Source: Zantedeschia hybrid cultivar (lineage: Eukaryota > Streptophyta > Magnoliopsida > Alismatales > Araceae). Taken from it: 64,000 nt of DNA. Below, one piece after another: positions 11,831 through 23,680 of this stretch. The notes beneath the pieces are model-generated. The model was not told where the DNA came from and searched no databases. It worked only from the letters and a program-made list of their open reading frames with translations. The position numbers and the translations under genes are program-made. Location of the stretch: assembly GCA_030544215.1 (NCBI GenBank), contig JARZZO010000009.1, positions 53,501,129 to 53,565,128 on the forward strand, in the 5' to 3' direction. Numbering within the stretch: the first letter of the stretch is position 1; the number at the start of each line of letters is the position of its first letter.

Positions 11831-12314
11831 CCCTTTCCTATGAGACGAGGCTCGGCAGGGGTGTCGTCGAGTTTAGTCCCATCTGAGGGTGGGGAGTCCT
11901 TTTCCTGTGAGACGAGGCTCAGCAGGGATGTCGCCCATTGAGTTTAGTCCTATCTAAGGGTAGGGGTCCCTTCCATGCGAGACGAGGTTCGGCAGGGGTG
12001 TCGCCGATTGAGTTTAGTCCCATATGAGGGCGGAGAGCCCCTTCCCTGCGAGATGAGGCTCGACAGGGGTGTCGCAGATCGAGTTTAGTCCCATCTGAGT
12101 GTGGGGAGCCCCTTCCCTACGAGACGAGGGGGGTATTGTTGATCGAGTTTAGTTCCATCTGAGGATGGGGAACCCCTTCCCTGTGAGACAAGGCTCAGCA
12201 TGGGTGTCGCCAATCGTGTTTAGTTCCATTTGAGGATGGGAAGCCCCTTCCCTATGAGACGAGGCTTAGCAAGACTATCGCCGATCGAGTTTAGTCCCAT
12301 ATGAGGATGGGGAG
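11831..12314. repeat. Minisatellite of element G, left part
   Basis: About seven degenerate units of roughly 70 bp are present. Each holds 'ccccttccctgcgagacgag', 'gctcggcaggggtgtcg' and 'gatcgagtttagtcccat' followed by 'ctgagggtggggag'. The array breaks off at 12314, where element A begins, and resumes at 41275. Confidence 0.9.
12310..12314. repeat. Target-site duplication of A, left
   Basis: GGGAG abuts the LTR start; the partner at 41275-41279 is AGGAG (one mismatch). Confidence 0.75.
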
Positions 12315-13231
12315 TGTTGGGTTTAGTGTCCTCAAAGTCATTCATAAGGCAACTATTATGTTCTGCTTCAGTGGCAAATAGAAATTAATTTATTATGAAG
12401 ATTGACGATTAACGAATTCCGCATAATGAAGTCCATGAAATTATGAGGGAAATATTACATCACAATGAGATTGTGATAATGAGACTAATACTTACGACCA
12501 TAATTCCTAAATATTTTCAGTTATAGGATATTAGAGATAGGACATCTAATATCTAGATAGACTGCTGTGTGTTATGCATGCTCATATGGTTAGCTTGACT
12601 AATCTCATGGTCATGTGTGTAGGGACACTAAGGTAAATACACACGTCCTCATTGGGGAATGAATTCACTGAACTGATTCCACTTGAATCACTGGATGATA
12701 ATTTTGCCTGATTGTCAACTAGCTCGATTCAACGTCACAGTAGTGTGGTTGGTCCTTGGACGTGAGACACTAAAGGCATCTTGTCGGTGGACTTCTGGAC
12801 TTTGACCTTAGCTTATGAATTCCTATCCACGGAGTTCTTAATAGTCAAGGATCGGGTTTAGTGGAAGATCTTTGAAGGTGATTGTGTGTTCAATAAGGGA
12901 TCATCCGTTCTTAGATAATTAGAGAGAGAATGCTTTAAGAAAGATGCGCAGGAGTTTCTCGCCAAAGCGAACACAATATCAAGAAAGGTGTTTTCTGATA
13001 TTGTATAGTGGCATATGATCCAAGTGAGTTAATTATCTAGGGTTTGATAGTAGATCATACCCTAAGTTAACTCGAGAACATTATATGGATGAAGGATTAT
13101 AACCACGTGGTAACTGTGGACGGAAAGATTTCATGAGCGGATTGCTGAATCCCATTACCTTCCAAGATCAAGCAGTGTTATTTGGAACCCAACTTGATCG
13201 GAAGTCCAGTCGAATTCACATGAGATGTTAA
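12315..13231 (+). repeat. 5' LTR of A, first part
   Basis: It begins TGTTGGGTTTAGTGTCCTC and aligns with 39719-40626 of the 3' LTR. It is interrupted by element B at GTTAA (13227-13231). Confidence 0.9.
13227..13231. repeat. Target-site duplication of B, left
   Basis: GTTAA is repeated exactly at 21697-21701. The 3' LTR of A shows the uninterrupted sequence around 40620. Confidence 0.9.
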
Positions 13232-14724
13232 TGTAAGATGCTCGCAGGACGCAGTGGAAGAATAAAAACGATGAGCGACACGATCAAGACGTGATGGTCT
13301 TGTCGTTACAACTCAAAATAATAGAGAGAGAGTGATTTTTCATCTTTGCAGGATCGAGAAAAATCTCCCGAAGATTGAAGATGAATGAACATAGATAAAA
13401 AATTTCCTTCAATTGCAGACAATCCGTGGGACGGAGTAGCCGCACATGCACACGGCTTCTAGACATAGTGTCCACACGGATATACGCGCAGATGGGATCT
13501 CCTTCACGTCGTCGGTGTTGCCTTCCACCACCAGGGAGATTCCAGAGAGGGAGAGAGAGGGGGACGGCTAGAGAGAGACCCAGTGCTTGTTAGGATTTTT
13601 TTTCTATGTTCCTCTATTATATATATTTTCTCGAGCTTTATACAAAAGTCCATAATATATATATAAACCTATATAAATCCAGTCTCGCGTAAATCCTTAT
13701 GTGTGTAATCCTCTAGGCCTGACTATCAACCTGGTTGTAGGCCCATCAACATTAAAATATATTTTTCAAATTAAATTAATTCATTTGTCATCTCATAATA
13801 AAATAAATTAAGCATTTCGATTACGAATGGCACCAAGCAACACCTTGTAATCTCAAGAGATGTCGGGGATCATCATCCCACTATCGAAACCTATACATTC
13901 ATAGATTATTGTACGGAAATAATCCTTTGTCCATAGAACTTAACAGTGATGACATAGTATGGTTAACTGTCAAACTCCTCTATCACTTAAGTGGATCGAT
14001 CGCTCAATGATATATCGGGGAACTCCATTTCCGATAATCCCATTAATCCTAGCCATGAACTTAAACGAGCATAGACTATTGTGGACGATTCCATCTTGAT
14101 CACTCAATCACCTTCGTACGACTTCCACTGCTAACGGTCACTTGAATATTCGGACCCGTATACTCTGAATCCTTAATCAAGAGACTGGTAATAGCAGTCC
14201 TCGCACAAGGTGTCTTTGGCGTCTCATGTCAAAGGTCCTACCATACTACTGTGTCACAGAATATCCTGGTTGACAGTTAAGACCATCCAATAATTCTGGA
14301 GCGGATCAGTTCAGTGGACTCATTCAAGTAATGAGCACTTACATGTTTATCTCAATGTCTCCACACTAGTGGTTAAGATACCAACTACTCTCATCACATA
14401 AGCAGACACAACATGTCTCAGTTTGTCCAAATGCTCGATGTCTAGTTCGAGTATTCTATGACTGAGAACAATTTAGGACTTATGTTTATAGAGGGTTAAT
14501 CCCATTATCACAAACTCCTTGTGATTTAACTCTCGTTGTATAAGTCTTCGGACATCACACGCACACACATACACACACATATATATATATATATATATAT
14601 CGCGTAACTAGATGCACAATTATATACATATACATACATATATGTATGAGAAATATCATTTATTACTGAATGAAAATTACAGGATGTAAGTCCGTGATTG
14701 GCTTAAGGCACCCTAACTCCTTCA
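13232..14724 (-). repeat. 3' LTR of B
   Basis: This is a 1493-bp LTR whose plus-strand ends read TGTAAGATGC and CTCCTTCA. It contains TATATAAACC-type sequence on the minus strand near 13650-13675 and a CA/TA microsatellite at about 14563-14602. Confidence 0.9.
14563..14602. repeat. Compound CA/TA microsatellite
   Basis: An imperfect CACACA tract is followed by about ten TA units, inside the LTR of B. Confidence 0.9.
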
Positions 14725-14740
14725 TTCTCTCACTTGGACT
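14725..14740 (-). other. Polypurine tract of B
   Basis: The minus strand reads GTCCAAGTGAGAGAA next to the LTR. This is a variant of the CAAGTGGGAGATTG tract found before plant copia LTRs. Confidence 0.8.
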
Positions 14741-17700
14741 GCCGCCCATCACCTACATGTTTAATCCCCATCTCATGTAAGTGACATTCAAAAACTTCCG
14801 GAACTAAAGGTTTTGTTAGTGGGTCTGCAATGTTATCTTCAGATGCAACTCTTTCCATGAGAATATCTTCTCAAGCAATCATCTCTTTGATCAAGTGGTA
14901 CTTCTGTAGAATATGCTTAAACCTTTGATGAGACCTGAGTTCCCTAGCTTGCGTTATTGTCCCATTGTTGTCACAAAACAAGGGCATTGGATCAGAGATA
15001 TTGGGCACTATCCCAAGCTTGGTGATGAATTTCTTTATCTAGATCACTTTCTTAGCTACTTATGAGGCCTAGAGTCGACTGTCGTACTCTACTTGGAACA
15101 CTTCCAACTCACCGCTCCACCATTCAGGGTAAGGATGTATCCTGATGTGGACTTCTTGTCCAATGTTGTAGACCTGGATCAGCCTAGTATTTGTTGGCTA
15201 TGCTCAAAGCATTCGCCACATCAGGTCAAGTACATAGCGTCACATACATGATAGACCCAATAGCTGAAACATAAGGTACCTCACTCATATACTCTTTCTC
15301 CTCAAGTGTGTTAGGTGACATATTCTTGGAGAGATAGATTCATGTCTTATCGGCATGAGAGCCCTTTTGGAATCTTGCATGTTAAACTTTTTAACAATCG
15401 TGTCTATGTATATAGGCTGAGATAAGCTAAGCATCCTATTAGATCTATCCCTATAGATCTTTATCCTTACGATATAGGATGCTTCTCCCAAGTCCTTCAT
15501 AGAGAAGTTAGATGACAACTAAGGTTTCACAAACAACAACATTCCTATATCATTCTCAACGAGTAAAATGTCGTCAACATAAGAAACAAGAACAATCACT
15601 GCATTCCCACTGACTTTCTTGTACACACACGATTCGTCTTTATTCTTAATGAAGTCGTAAGATTCGATTGCTTCATCAAATCACATATTCTAGCTGCGAG
15701 ACTCCTGCTTCAGTCCATAAATAGACTTCTGTAGTTTGTACACCCTTCCTGGAAACTTTGTGGATGTAAAACCTTGAGGTTGTATCATATACAACTCTTC
15801 CTCGAGTTTTCCGTTAAGGAAGGCTATCTTCACATCTATTTGTCAAATTTCATAGTCATAGTGTACTCCTATGGCTAGTAGGATTCTGATGGATTTGATC
15901 ATAGCCACTAGCAAAAAGGTCTCCTCATAATCAATGTCTTGCTTCTGAGTGTAACCTTTTGCAACCAACCATGCCTTGAAGGTCTCTACCTTCCCATTAG
16001 AGCCAATATTTTTTTTATAGACCCATTTGCATCTAATGGGTACAATATCCTTTGGTAGATCTACCAAGTTCCAAACTTGGTTGAAATACATTGATTCCAT
16101 TTCAGAATTCATGGCTTCCTACCATTTCTCAGAATCAACATTGTTTATTGCCACCTCATAAGTTTGAGGGTCCTTACCCTCAATGTTTTGTACCTTTTGC
16201 TCATCTTGAAAAATATGTAGCACATATCTATAAGGTTTTCTAGATATCCTATCTGACCTGTGCACAACTGGATCTGATCTCTGTTGAACCAGAGTGTATG
16301 ATTCCTGAACAGATTCCTAAGGTATCTGAGTGCTGACCTGTGATTCTAGAACTTCTTCTAGGACTACCTTTCTCCAACTATTCCTATCAAGGTTGTACTT
16401 GCTCTCCAGGAATTGGGAGCGCTTAGCGATAAACACACTTTGTTCGCTAGGCTGGTAGAAATAATATCCAAAAATCTCTTTTCGATATCTAAGAACTCTA
16501 CACTTCTCAATCCTAGACTGCAATTTGTCTGGATCATGCCTCTTAACATGTGCAGGGCATCCCCATACTCTGACATGTTTAAAGTCTGATTTCTTCTCTC
16601 TCCATATCTGATATGGTGTGGAAGAAACTGATTTAGTCAGAACCTTGTTTAGGAGGTATACAACTGTCTCTAGGGCGTAGCCCTAAAGACACGAGAAGAA
16701 AAGTACAGGTATGACGGGGATAATGTCTACGATTGGATTTCTACATATCCGACCAAATCGGTCAACTTTAGTCCACTCAGCCATCTCTCCTAATTTGGAA
16801 TTGGTATTTTTTCTTTATTCTATTGGGCATTTCTAAAAAATAAATTCATTGTATCATACTCATAAGCAAAAGAAAGCGGTGAACTTTTGGGTCGAGCTGG
16901 ATTTGAACCAATGTATAAAGCTATGACACAATCAAATCCAAATGAACAAAATGTTGAATTGAATAGTACCAGTTGATTTGTTATGCTTAAAATGACATTA
17001 GATGAGTCGATAAAAGTCTAAATAAATAAAATTTCTAGAAGTCTAAGTAGCAAAGTACATCATGGACTGTACCATATCTAATAAGGTACGATTCCTCCTT
17101 TCAGCAACTCCATTTAATTGAGGTGTGAAGGGAGGTGTCCATTGTGATAGAATCCCATTATCTTTCAGATATTGGGTGAACTCTATACTCAAGTATTCAC
17201 CACCTCGATATTAATCGAAGTGCTTTGATACTTTTTTTTTTTTTTCACTTCATTTCTGAATTTCTTAAATTTCTCTATTTCCTCGGATTTTTATTTCATC
17301 AAGTACACATATCCAAATCGAGAAAAATCATCAGCGAAGGTAATGAAGTAGGAAAAATCACCCTTAGCCTATGTGGACATGGGTCCACATACATCTGAAT
17401 GTATGAGTTCTAATAACTCACTTGCTCTCTCTTCATTTCCATTAAAAGGAGCTTTGGCCATCTTACCCGTGAGGCATGACTCACATATGACATATGATTT
17501 ATAATCAAATGGGTCAAGATATCTATTTTTATACATCCTAGTGAGTGTATTCTATTGATGTGACCTAGCCTATAGTGCCAAAGATATACAACATTCACCC
17601 CAACTGTAAACCTTTTGATGGACTTATGAACAAACAAACAACATGAAAAGAGTGCAATCTAAAACATACAAACCATTATATAAATTCCCATATGCAATCT

Positions 17701-18039
17701 TATTGCCATTCCTAAATAATGAACAACCATTGTTCTTAATAGAAATGCTATATCCTATCTTGTCCAAATAAGAAATAGAAATAATGTTCTTAATAATACT
17801 AGAAACATAATAGTAGAAAGTAACTCCAGAAGGTAAACTGAGGTTGATGGATCATACGGCGAGTGTAGCAACTCTTGCACCATTCCCCCTGCGAAGCTCG
17901 ACCTCTCCTTTGGCAAGCCTCCTATTGCTCTACAGCACCTGTAATTATTACATATATGTGAGGCACAACTAGTGTCTAATACCGAAGATGTAGATATGTA
18001 AGAAAGGTTCAGGTCTATCATATAGATGCCTGTAACTTT
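14741..18039 (-). pseudogene. Protease-integrase-RT-RNase H remnant of B
   Basis: In minus-strand order, a protease core (VLDTSCASHICNN) lies at about 17975-17935. Integrase zinc-domain residues (YLWHYRLGHINRIHSLG) lie at about 17580-17530, and integrase pieces (CRVLRYRKEIFGYYFYQPSE) near 16500. RT blocks (MNSEMESMYFNQVWNLVDLP, CKWVYKK, WLVAKGYTQKQDIDYEETF, IRILLAI) lie at 16112-15845, the catalytic YVDDILLVEND at about 15590-15540, and NFSMKDLGEASYIV at about 15515-15470. RNase H/tail blocks (STSGYILTLNGGAVSWK, HLIKEM, ADPLTKPL) lie at about 15150-14790. Multiple stops and frameshifts are present. Integrase before RT is diagnostic of Ty1/copia. Confidence 0.88.
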
Positions 18040-18842
18040 AGCTTGCTTCATCTTAGCCTTCTCTTCAAGATACTTCTTGCAATTCCTTTTCTAGTGCCCT
18101 TCCTCCTCACAGTAGAAGCACTTTCCTTTGTCTTTCTAATCTGGTTGAGGTTTCTTAACAACCTTATTTATCTTTGCCTTCTTGTCTTTTCTTTCCTTAA
18201 AGGGCTTCTGAGGCTTTCCTTTCTTGTCAGTCTTACCGACAAGCAAGACTTGATTCTTATCCCTCTTTACAGTGATCTCAGTTGTCTTCAACATGTTTAG
18301 GAGTTCCGCCATGGTGGCATTATTCCTGTCCATGTAAAGTTGGAACAAGAATATGGGAGGGATTGCATGATCAAATCAATATGAAAATCACGCACTATCA
18401 GAAAATCAACTCCTTCAAGTCTCTCTATCTAGTCAATCATTTTCAAGACATAGGCCTGAACAGGTGATCCTTCTGCCATCTTGGCATGAAAGAGACTACG
18501 AGATATCTCATACCTCTTAGTCCTACTATGGTCACTAAACAACTCTTGCAAGTGAACCAGCATAGAGTAGGCGCTCATCTTTTCGTGTTGCCTTTGCAAT
18601 TCATTGGTCATTGAAGCCAACATGATGCATTGAGCAGTGACATCATCTTCCCTCCATTTCTTGTAAGCCTCCCTCTCAACTCTTGAGAGGTTTTTGGCAA
18701 ACTCAGGCACTTCCTCTTCGAGGACAGAGGCTATTTTCTCAATGGTGAGGACTATCCTCATGTTCCTCAGTCAATCAGTAAAGTTCGGACCTGTGAGCTT
18801 GTTAGCATCTAATATGCTACAGAGCAAGTTCGTTGATGACAT
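18040..18842 (-). pseudogene. Gag remnant of B with CCHC knuckle
   Basis: The frame starts at the minus-strand ATG 18842-18840 and reads MSSTNLLCSILDANKLTGP, typical of copia gag. A long gag helix region (MRIVLTIEKIASVLEEEVPE, SMTNELQRQHEKM) lies at 18761-18429. A lysine-rich linker lies at about 18348-18136, and a CCHC knuckle (CFYCEEEGH, stop, KRNC) at about 18110-18070. A stop replaces a conserved Trp shortly after the N-terminus and another lies within the knuckle. Confidence 0.88.
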
Positions 18843-19046
18843 GTTTGTGATATGTGAAGATCAAGTATAAATTTTGATAAGCATGCAGATATTCTAAATT
18901 TTAATTACATTAAAAATAGATTTTAAAAATTTAATGTAATCTCCTACTAATTTTCGATGAATCACATAACCCTCATTATGTAAAGCGGGAGACTTTGACG
19001 ATCTCCTAGTGGATAGTGAGACCCTATTAACATAATGTGCATAGTC

Positions 19047-19060
19047 TTGAGGTAGCTCAA
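19047..19060 (-). repeat. Leader hairpin 1 of B
   Basis: The sense strand reads TTGAG-CTAC-CTCAA: a 5-bp stem with a 4-base loop. Confidence 0.7.
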
Positions 19061-19217
19061 CAAACTATACCATTCTTCTTGCCAGTTACAATTCCTTGTA
19101 ACTCCCGATAGTCTGGCCTCCAAATTATTATGACCTTTTGGTAGTAAAACAAATCATGAATATTTGGCCAAGTTTCAACCATTATAACGTTATGAGCATG
19201 GATTAATGATGCACCTC

Positions 19218-19231
19218 TTGAGGTAGTTCAA
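19218..19231 (-). repeat. Leader hairpin 2 of B
   Basis: The sense strand reads TTGAA-CTAC-CTCAA, the same hairpin with one stem mismatch. Confidence 0.65.
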
Positions 19232-19311
19232 CAAAGATATATCCGGACCCCACCCCAAGGTAAGGCATATGATGTCATAGACTAAATTCTAATTCTTTTG
19301 TCAGGCTAGCC

Positions 19312-19325
19312 TTGAGGTATCTCAA
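19312..19325 (-). repeat. Leader hairpin 3 of B
   Basis: The sense strand reads TTGAG-ATAC-CTCAA; the stem is intact and the loop differs. Confidence 0.7.
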
Positions 19326-20354
19326 CAAGCAAGACCTAATTAAGAATAAGCCTTTAATCCATTATGATGGAAGGCCACGTGGGTTATATTCTTAACTCAC
19401 GTTAACTAACTTGAATTTAAAATTGAGGGATTTTTCGAGCTAATATTTTAAGGTCTCATCTGTCATTGTGCTACATACATATGGACTATATTTAGAATAT
19501 CATATATTATCAAATTATAGTAAATATGTATCTAGTAGCACATCCACACACACACACATATATTGGATGATCATGGACTTCATAATCTAATTGGATACAC
19601 TAGAGCCAGTTGGTGATCCATTAGAACCTATGGTGAAAATAAATCCAAGCATGGCTAACATCAAATGTTCTTGATGATGAGGCTTCATTTCCCATGAGTC
19701 ATGCTAGTCTTCAGGTCCTTCTCAATATATCCGCTTCTTAAAATTACATGAATGAAATTAAGGCACACAGGCCTACAAATTTACATTCACATCAAGAAAT
19801 CTTGATTATTAGGCAGGGGGAGTACAACACTAGGGGAAGATAGAAAGTAAAACCCAAATTTAATAAAGAGAGAGAGAGAGACAAGCAAGTCTTATAAGTA
19901 CACACATCATTTAAACATGCATTCATTTACCATTCATATATCATCATATGGCACTTGTCCATGATCATCCAACCATGTATAACAATACATCACATGTATA
20001 TTATGGTGGTAATATAATTAGTTATATCTGAAATAACTCATTATTTCAAAATACTATAACTAAATATGTTAGGTTGTAAAATTATTATTTACTAAACAAT
20101 TTAGTTAATCACTAATGAACTCTTAAACAATTTTAGAGAAAGTTATTCGTCGTTACAGCATGGGGTATTGCCATAAAGTGCAGTTAATTAATCCTATCAG
20201 AATCTCATCCCAACATTTAATTAACTTACACAAAGTTAGTTAAGTTTAATATTTGAAACAGTTTCAATATTTAGCCGTTAACTAACATTTCTATGAAGTT
20301 TTAAGAAAAACTATGTTAACATGTGATAAAATAATTTTAAAATTGTAAAATATT

Positions 20355-21696
20355 TTTTTACAGGGTTGAGAAAAATCTCCTGAAGATTGGAGACGAATGA
20401 ACGGAGATCAAAAACCTCCTCAAGTCGCAAACGATCCACAGGACGGGGTAGCCGTACATGCGCACGGCCTCCAGACGTAGTATCCACATGGATTTACGCA
20501 TAGACAGAATCTCCTTCACGTCGTAGGCATCACCTTCCACCACCAGGGAGAGGAGAGGGACAACTAGAGAGGGAGAGAGGGGGCCGGTCAGTGAGAGACT
20601 CACGTGCCCATTAGGATTTCTCTATGTTCCTCTGTTATATATATTATCTGGATGTTTACACAAAAGTCTAGAAAATATATATAAACCTCTATAAACCCAG
20701 TCTCACATAGATACTTATGTGTGTGACCTTCTAGGCCCGACGATCAACCTAGTTGTAGGCTCATTAACTTTAAAACATCCTTTTAAAATTAAATTAATTC
20801 ATTTGTCATCTCATGATCAAATGAATTAAGCCTTTCGATCATGAACAACACTAAGCAACACCTCGTGATCCCAGAAGATGTCGGGGATCATCATCCCACT
20901 ATCGGAATCTGTATATGTACAAATTATTGTACGGAAACAATCCTTCATCCACAGAACTTAACATTGATGATAGAGTATGGTTAACTATCAAACTCCTCTA
21001 TCACTTATGTGGATCGATCTCTCAATGATATATCGAAGAACTCTTTTTTTGATAATCCTAGTAATCCTGGCTAGGAACTTAAACGAGCATAGACTATTGT
21101 GGATTTCCATGTTGACCACTCAATTATCTTCGTGTGACTTCCACTGCTAACAGTCACTGGAATATTCGGACCCGTATACTCTGAATCCTTAATCAAGAGC
21201 CAGATAGCAACGGTCCTCACACAAGGTGTCCTTGGCGTCTCAGGTCCAAAGACCTATCATACTAATGCGACACAGAATATCCTGGTTGACAGTTAAGACC
21301 ATCCATTAATTCTGGAGTAGATTAGTTCAGTGGACTCATTCAACCAATGGGCACCTACATGTTCATCTCAGTATCTCCACATTAGTGGTTTTGAGACCAA
21401 CCACTCTCATTACATAAGCAGACAACATATATCAGTCTATCTGAATACTCGATGTCTAGTTTGAATATTCTATGACTGAGAATAGTTTAGGACTTATGTT
21501 TATAGAGGGTTAATCTCATTATCACAACTCCTTGTGATTTAACTCTCATATATATATATACATATCACACATATCACATAAGTAGATGCACAATTATACA
21601 CATATATAAACATATATATGAGAAATATCATTTATTGCTGAATAAGAATTATATGAATTAAGTCTATGATTGACTTAGGACACCCTAACTCGTTTA
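20355..21696 (-). repeat. 5' LTR of B (truncated at its internal edge)
   Basis: This aligns with about 13340-14724 with scattered substitutions. The counterpart of the first ~110 bp of the left copy is not recognisable here. Confidence 0.88.
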
Positions 21697-21701
21697 GTTA
21701 A
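21697..21701. repeat. Target-site duplication of B, right
   Basis: GTTAA, identical to 13227-13231. Confidence 0.9.
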
Positions 21702-22346
21702 TTCAGTTAAGTAATTAATTAAATATGTGATATTAATTACCATAAGCCGATAAAATGTTATCGGACTTAACGGCCCGAAAATTGGACTAGTAAATGCGTA
21801 GAGGGTTACATGCACAAAGATTCTCCGTCGGTGGTGTTTTAGTAGGTTTTATATTAATTCAGGGACTTTTGTGAAAAGTCACGTCGACTTAATATAAATA
21901 CACGTCGTGAAAAAACCTTGGGCCAAGCTCCAGGGCTTCTCATGTTGGCCGCCCCCACTCTCTCCCCTTCTCCTCTGGGCGTCCTATTCGAGGTGCTGAT
22001 TTCTTCTGTCTTTGCGGCACGTGATTCTTGGTGGTTGGAAACCTCTGCCCACTTGCTGTGGGCTCTGTTATGGCAAAGAATCTTCGATGAGTGTGCCAAT
22101 TCAGATAAGGGAGCGAGGATGAACTGTCGATGAGGGTCGCGTAGACACTGCTGGAGGTCGAACACTTGTGCGACTAGTGGCATTGCCTTGACAGAACTGA
22201 CATGGACGTAGATCCGAATCCGCATAAGGTAATGTATGATCACCGAGTTTTATTCCTTTTTGTTTGAAATGGATAGGGAACGGGTGCGATTTATTTTTGC
22301 TGTTCGTTTTCGCTGCGTTCTTTATCGTCTAGCCTTGGTCCCTACA
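21702..22346 (+). repeat. 5' LTR of A, second part
   Basis: This continues the LTR after element B and aligns with about 40627-41274. It includes TAATATAAATA at about 21890-21900, a probable TATA element, and ends CCCTACA. Confidence 0.9.
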
Positions 22347-22347
22347 G

Positions 22348-22358
22348 TGGTATTAGAG
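22348..22358 (+). other. Primer-binding site of A
   Basis: TGGTATTAGAG lies 2 bases after the LTR end. It matches the initiator tRNA-Met primer site with one substitution. Confidence 0.75.
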
Positions 22359-22376
22359 TTAGGTTGCGATTGATTC

Positions 22377-22381
22377 ATTTC
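22377..22381. repeat. Target-site duplication of C, left
   Basis: ATTTC is repeated exactly at 31812-31816. Confidence 0.92.
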
Positions 22382-22467
22382 TGTAAGGACCGAGACTTTC
22401 GGATCCGGTTTTCGGGTCGGGCCCTGTAGTTCTAGCCCTGGTGAGGGGCGGGGGTTCTGAGTTGAAT

Positions 22468-22757
22468 CGCGTCAGGACCCCGAGACGCGTTTTAAACGGC
22501 GTCCACCGTGGCAGACGCGTTTCAGGTTCTGCCACGTGGGTGCCACGTGGCTTGACCTCGGGCCGCGAGAGTCCGGCCCTGTCAGGTCGTCTGAACGGCG
22601 TCCGTGTGGGTCGACGCCATTTAGACTGAGACTCTGGGTGTGTCAGAGTACGGCCCTGACAAGTTGTCTGAATGGCGTCTGTGAAGGACGACGCGTTTCA
22701 GAATCTTGTCAGAGCGGCCGTCACGTCACCTGATTGGCGTCCGTACATGTCGACGCG
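22468..22757 (+). repeat. Inverted-repeat module block 1 of C 5' LTR (five 22-bp modules)
   Basis: Modules lie at 22468-22489, 22498-22519, 22597-22618, 22674-22695 and 22736-22757. Each is a 6-base arm (CGCGTC or GGCGTC), exactly 10 variable bases and a 6-base complementary arm (GACGCG or GACGCC). Flanks are usually TGAA or TTTAAA on the left and TTT or TTTTAG on the right, which lengthens the potential stem. Confidence 0.92.
22533..22549 (+). promoter_or_regulatory. Paired G-boxes in C 5' LTR
   Basis: CACGTG occurs at 22533-22538 and 22544-22549, 11 bp apart start to start. The right LTR has the pair at 29623 and 29634, and solo LTR D has it at 35656 and 35667 with the same 11-bp spacing. 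CACGTG is the core of plant bZIP/bHLH G-boxes; a role here is inferred. Confidence 0.55.
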
Positions 22758-23328
22758 TTTTTAGCCAGTTTCTGGTTAACCCCTCGAGCCCTCCTTCTTT
22801 CCCTCATTTTCTCCTACTCTCCTTCTCTCCTCCTCCTCCGGTGACCGGCGGCGACCCCCTCCTCCTCCCTCTTTTCCTCACACCATTTCGCCTCTCCCTC
22901 CACTCCATCCTCTACCTGGCTCCTACCCCTACCACCTCCACTTCCACTGTGGCGTTCTACTCTCCGGACGGCGGCCGACGTCACGGTGGGGCTAGGACGA
23001 CCTCGGCGGTACCGGCGGCGGCGTGGGGCGAGACAGGCGGACGGCTTGAAGCTCAGAGGCGTTCGAGTGTCCGGTAGGGTGACGGTTCCCACGGCTTTGT
23101 GTTTAAACCATGTTTTCTCCCGTTTATGCATGTTGTGGATCCTTGGTTTTGGGGGGTAGAATGAGCATGTTTAGGAGTTCTTTTGATGATATGGGGGATT
23201 TGCTATGATTGAGATTTCCTATGGATTGTGTGCCCCTCTTTCTCCTCCGTTTTTGGGTATTTTGGGGCTGTTTGGGTTGAAAAGGGGAGCCCTCGGGCTC
23301 ATGGCAATTCTGGTTCCTGGGGTTGAAA

Positions 23329-23680
23329 GACGTCGTGCATGGACGACGCCTTTTCAAAGGGCGTCGGGCCATCACGACGCCTTTTAGACAGGAATCGCCT
23401 GACTGAGAGTCTGCCAGTTTGGGATTCTGGGACTAAAAGACGTCATGGGTGGTCGACGCGTTTTGAATAGCGTCGGGTAGCCATGACGCCTTTTAAGGCA
23501 GAAATCCCCTGTTTAAAGATTTCGGAAAATCCTGGTTTTCTGTGCTGAATGGCGTCTGAGGATGTCGACGCCTTTTAAACGGCGTCCTCTGGTGTCGACG
23601 CCTTTTAAGGCCAGATTCTGAAGACTGATTCATATGAACCTATACATGGAGCTTGAATGGCGTCGACCTCGGTCGACGCG
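23329..23680 (+). repeat. Inverted-repeat module block 2 of C 5' LTR (seven 22-bp modules)
   Basis: Modules start at 23329, 23360, 23439, 23469, 23551, 23581 and 23659, each exactly 22 bp. Some are paired, with 8-9 bases between modules. The last (23659-23680) extends into a near-perfect palindrome: 16-base arms starting CTTGAAT with one mismatch, around a CTCG loop. Confidence 0.92.

Larger units (their letters stand above)
18843..20354 (-). other. Leader (5' untranslated region) of B
   Basis: About 1.5 kb lie between the truncated 5' LTR and gag on the minus strand. There is no coding potential. It contains three spaced copies of a 14-bp hairpin (19047-19060, 19218-19231, 19312-19325), a CACACA run near 19545-19560 and a GA run near 19868-19882. 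Confidence 0.65.
13232..21696 (-). mobile_element. Element B: antisense Angela/Tork-like Ty1/copia element
   Basis: The LTR copies are 13232-14724 and about 20355-21696, both with plus-strand right ends reading 'caccctaact'. Coding remnants run on the minus strand: gag with knuckle (18842-18040), protease (about 17975), integrase (about 17640-16700), RT (about 16110-15285) and RNase H (about 15200-14790). An exact 5-bp duplication, GTTAA, flanks it. Many in-frame stops make it inactive. The right copy, which is the 5' LTR in element orientation, lacks about 110 bp at its internal edge together with a recognisable primer-binding site. Confidence 0.92.

Noticed and set aside
22468..23680. The regularly sized inverted repeats briefly suggested a CRISPR-like array.
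   Set aside because: Units are inverted-repeat modules with variable gaps inside an LTR, not direct repeats with uniform spacers, and the genome is a plant.
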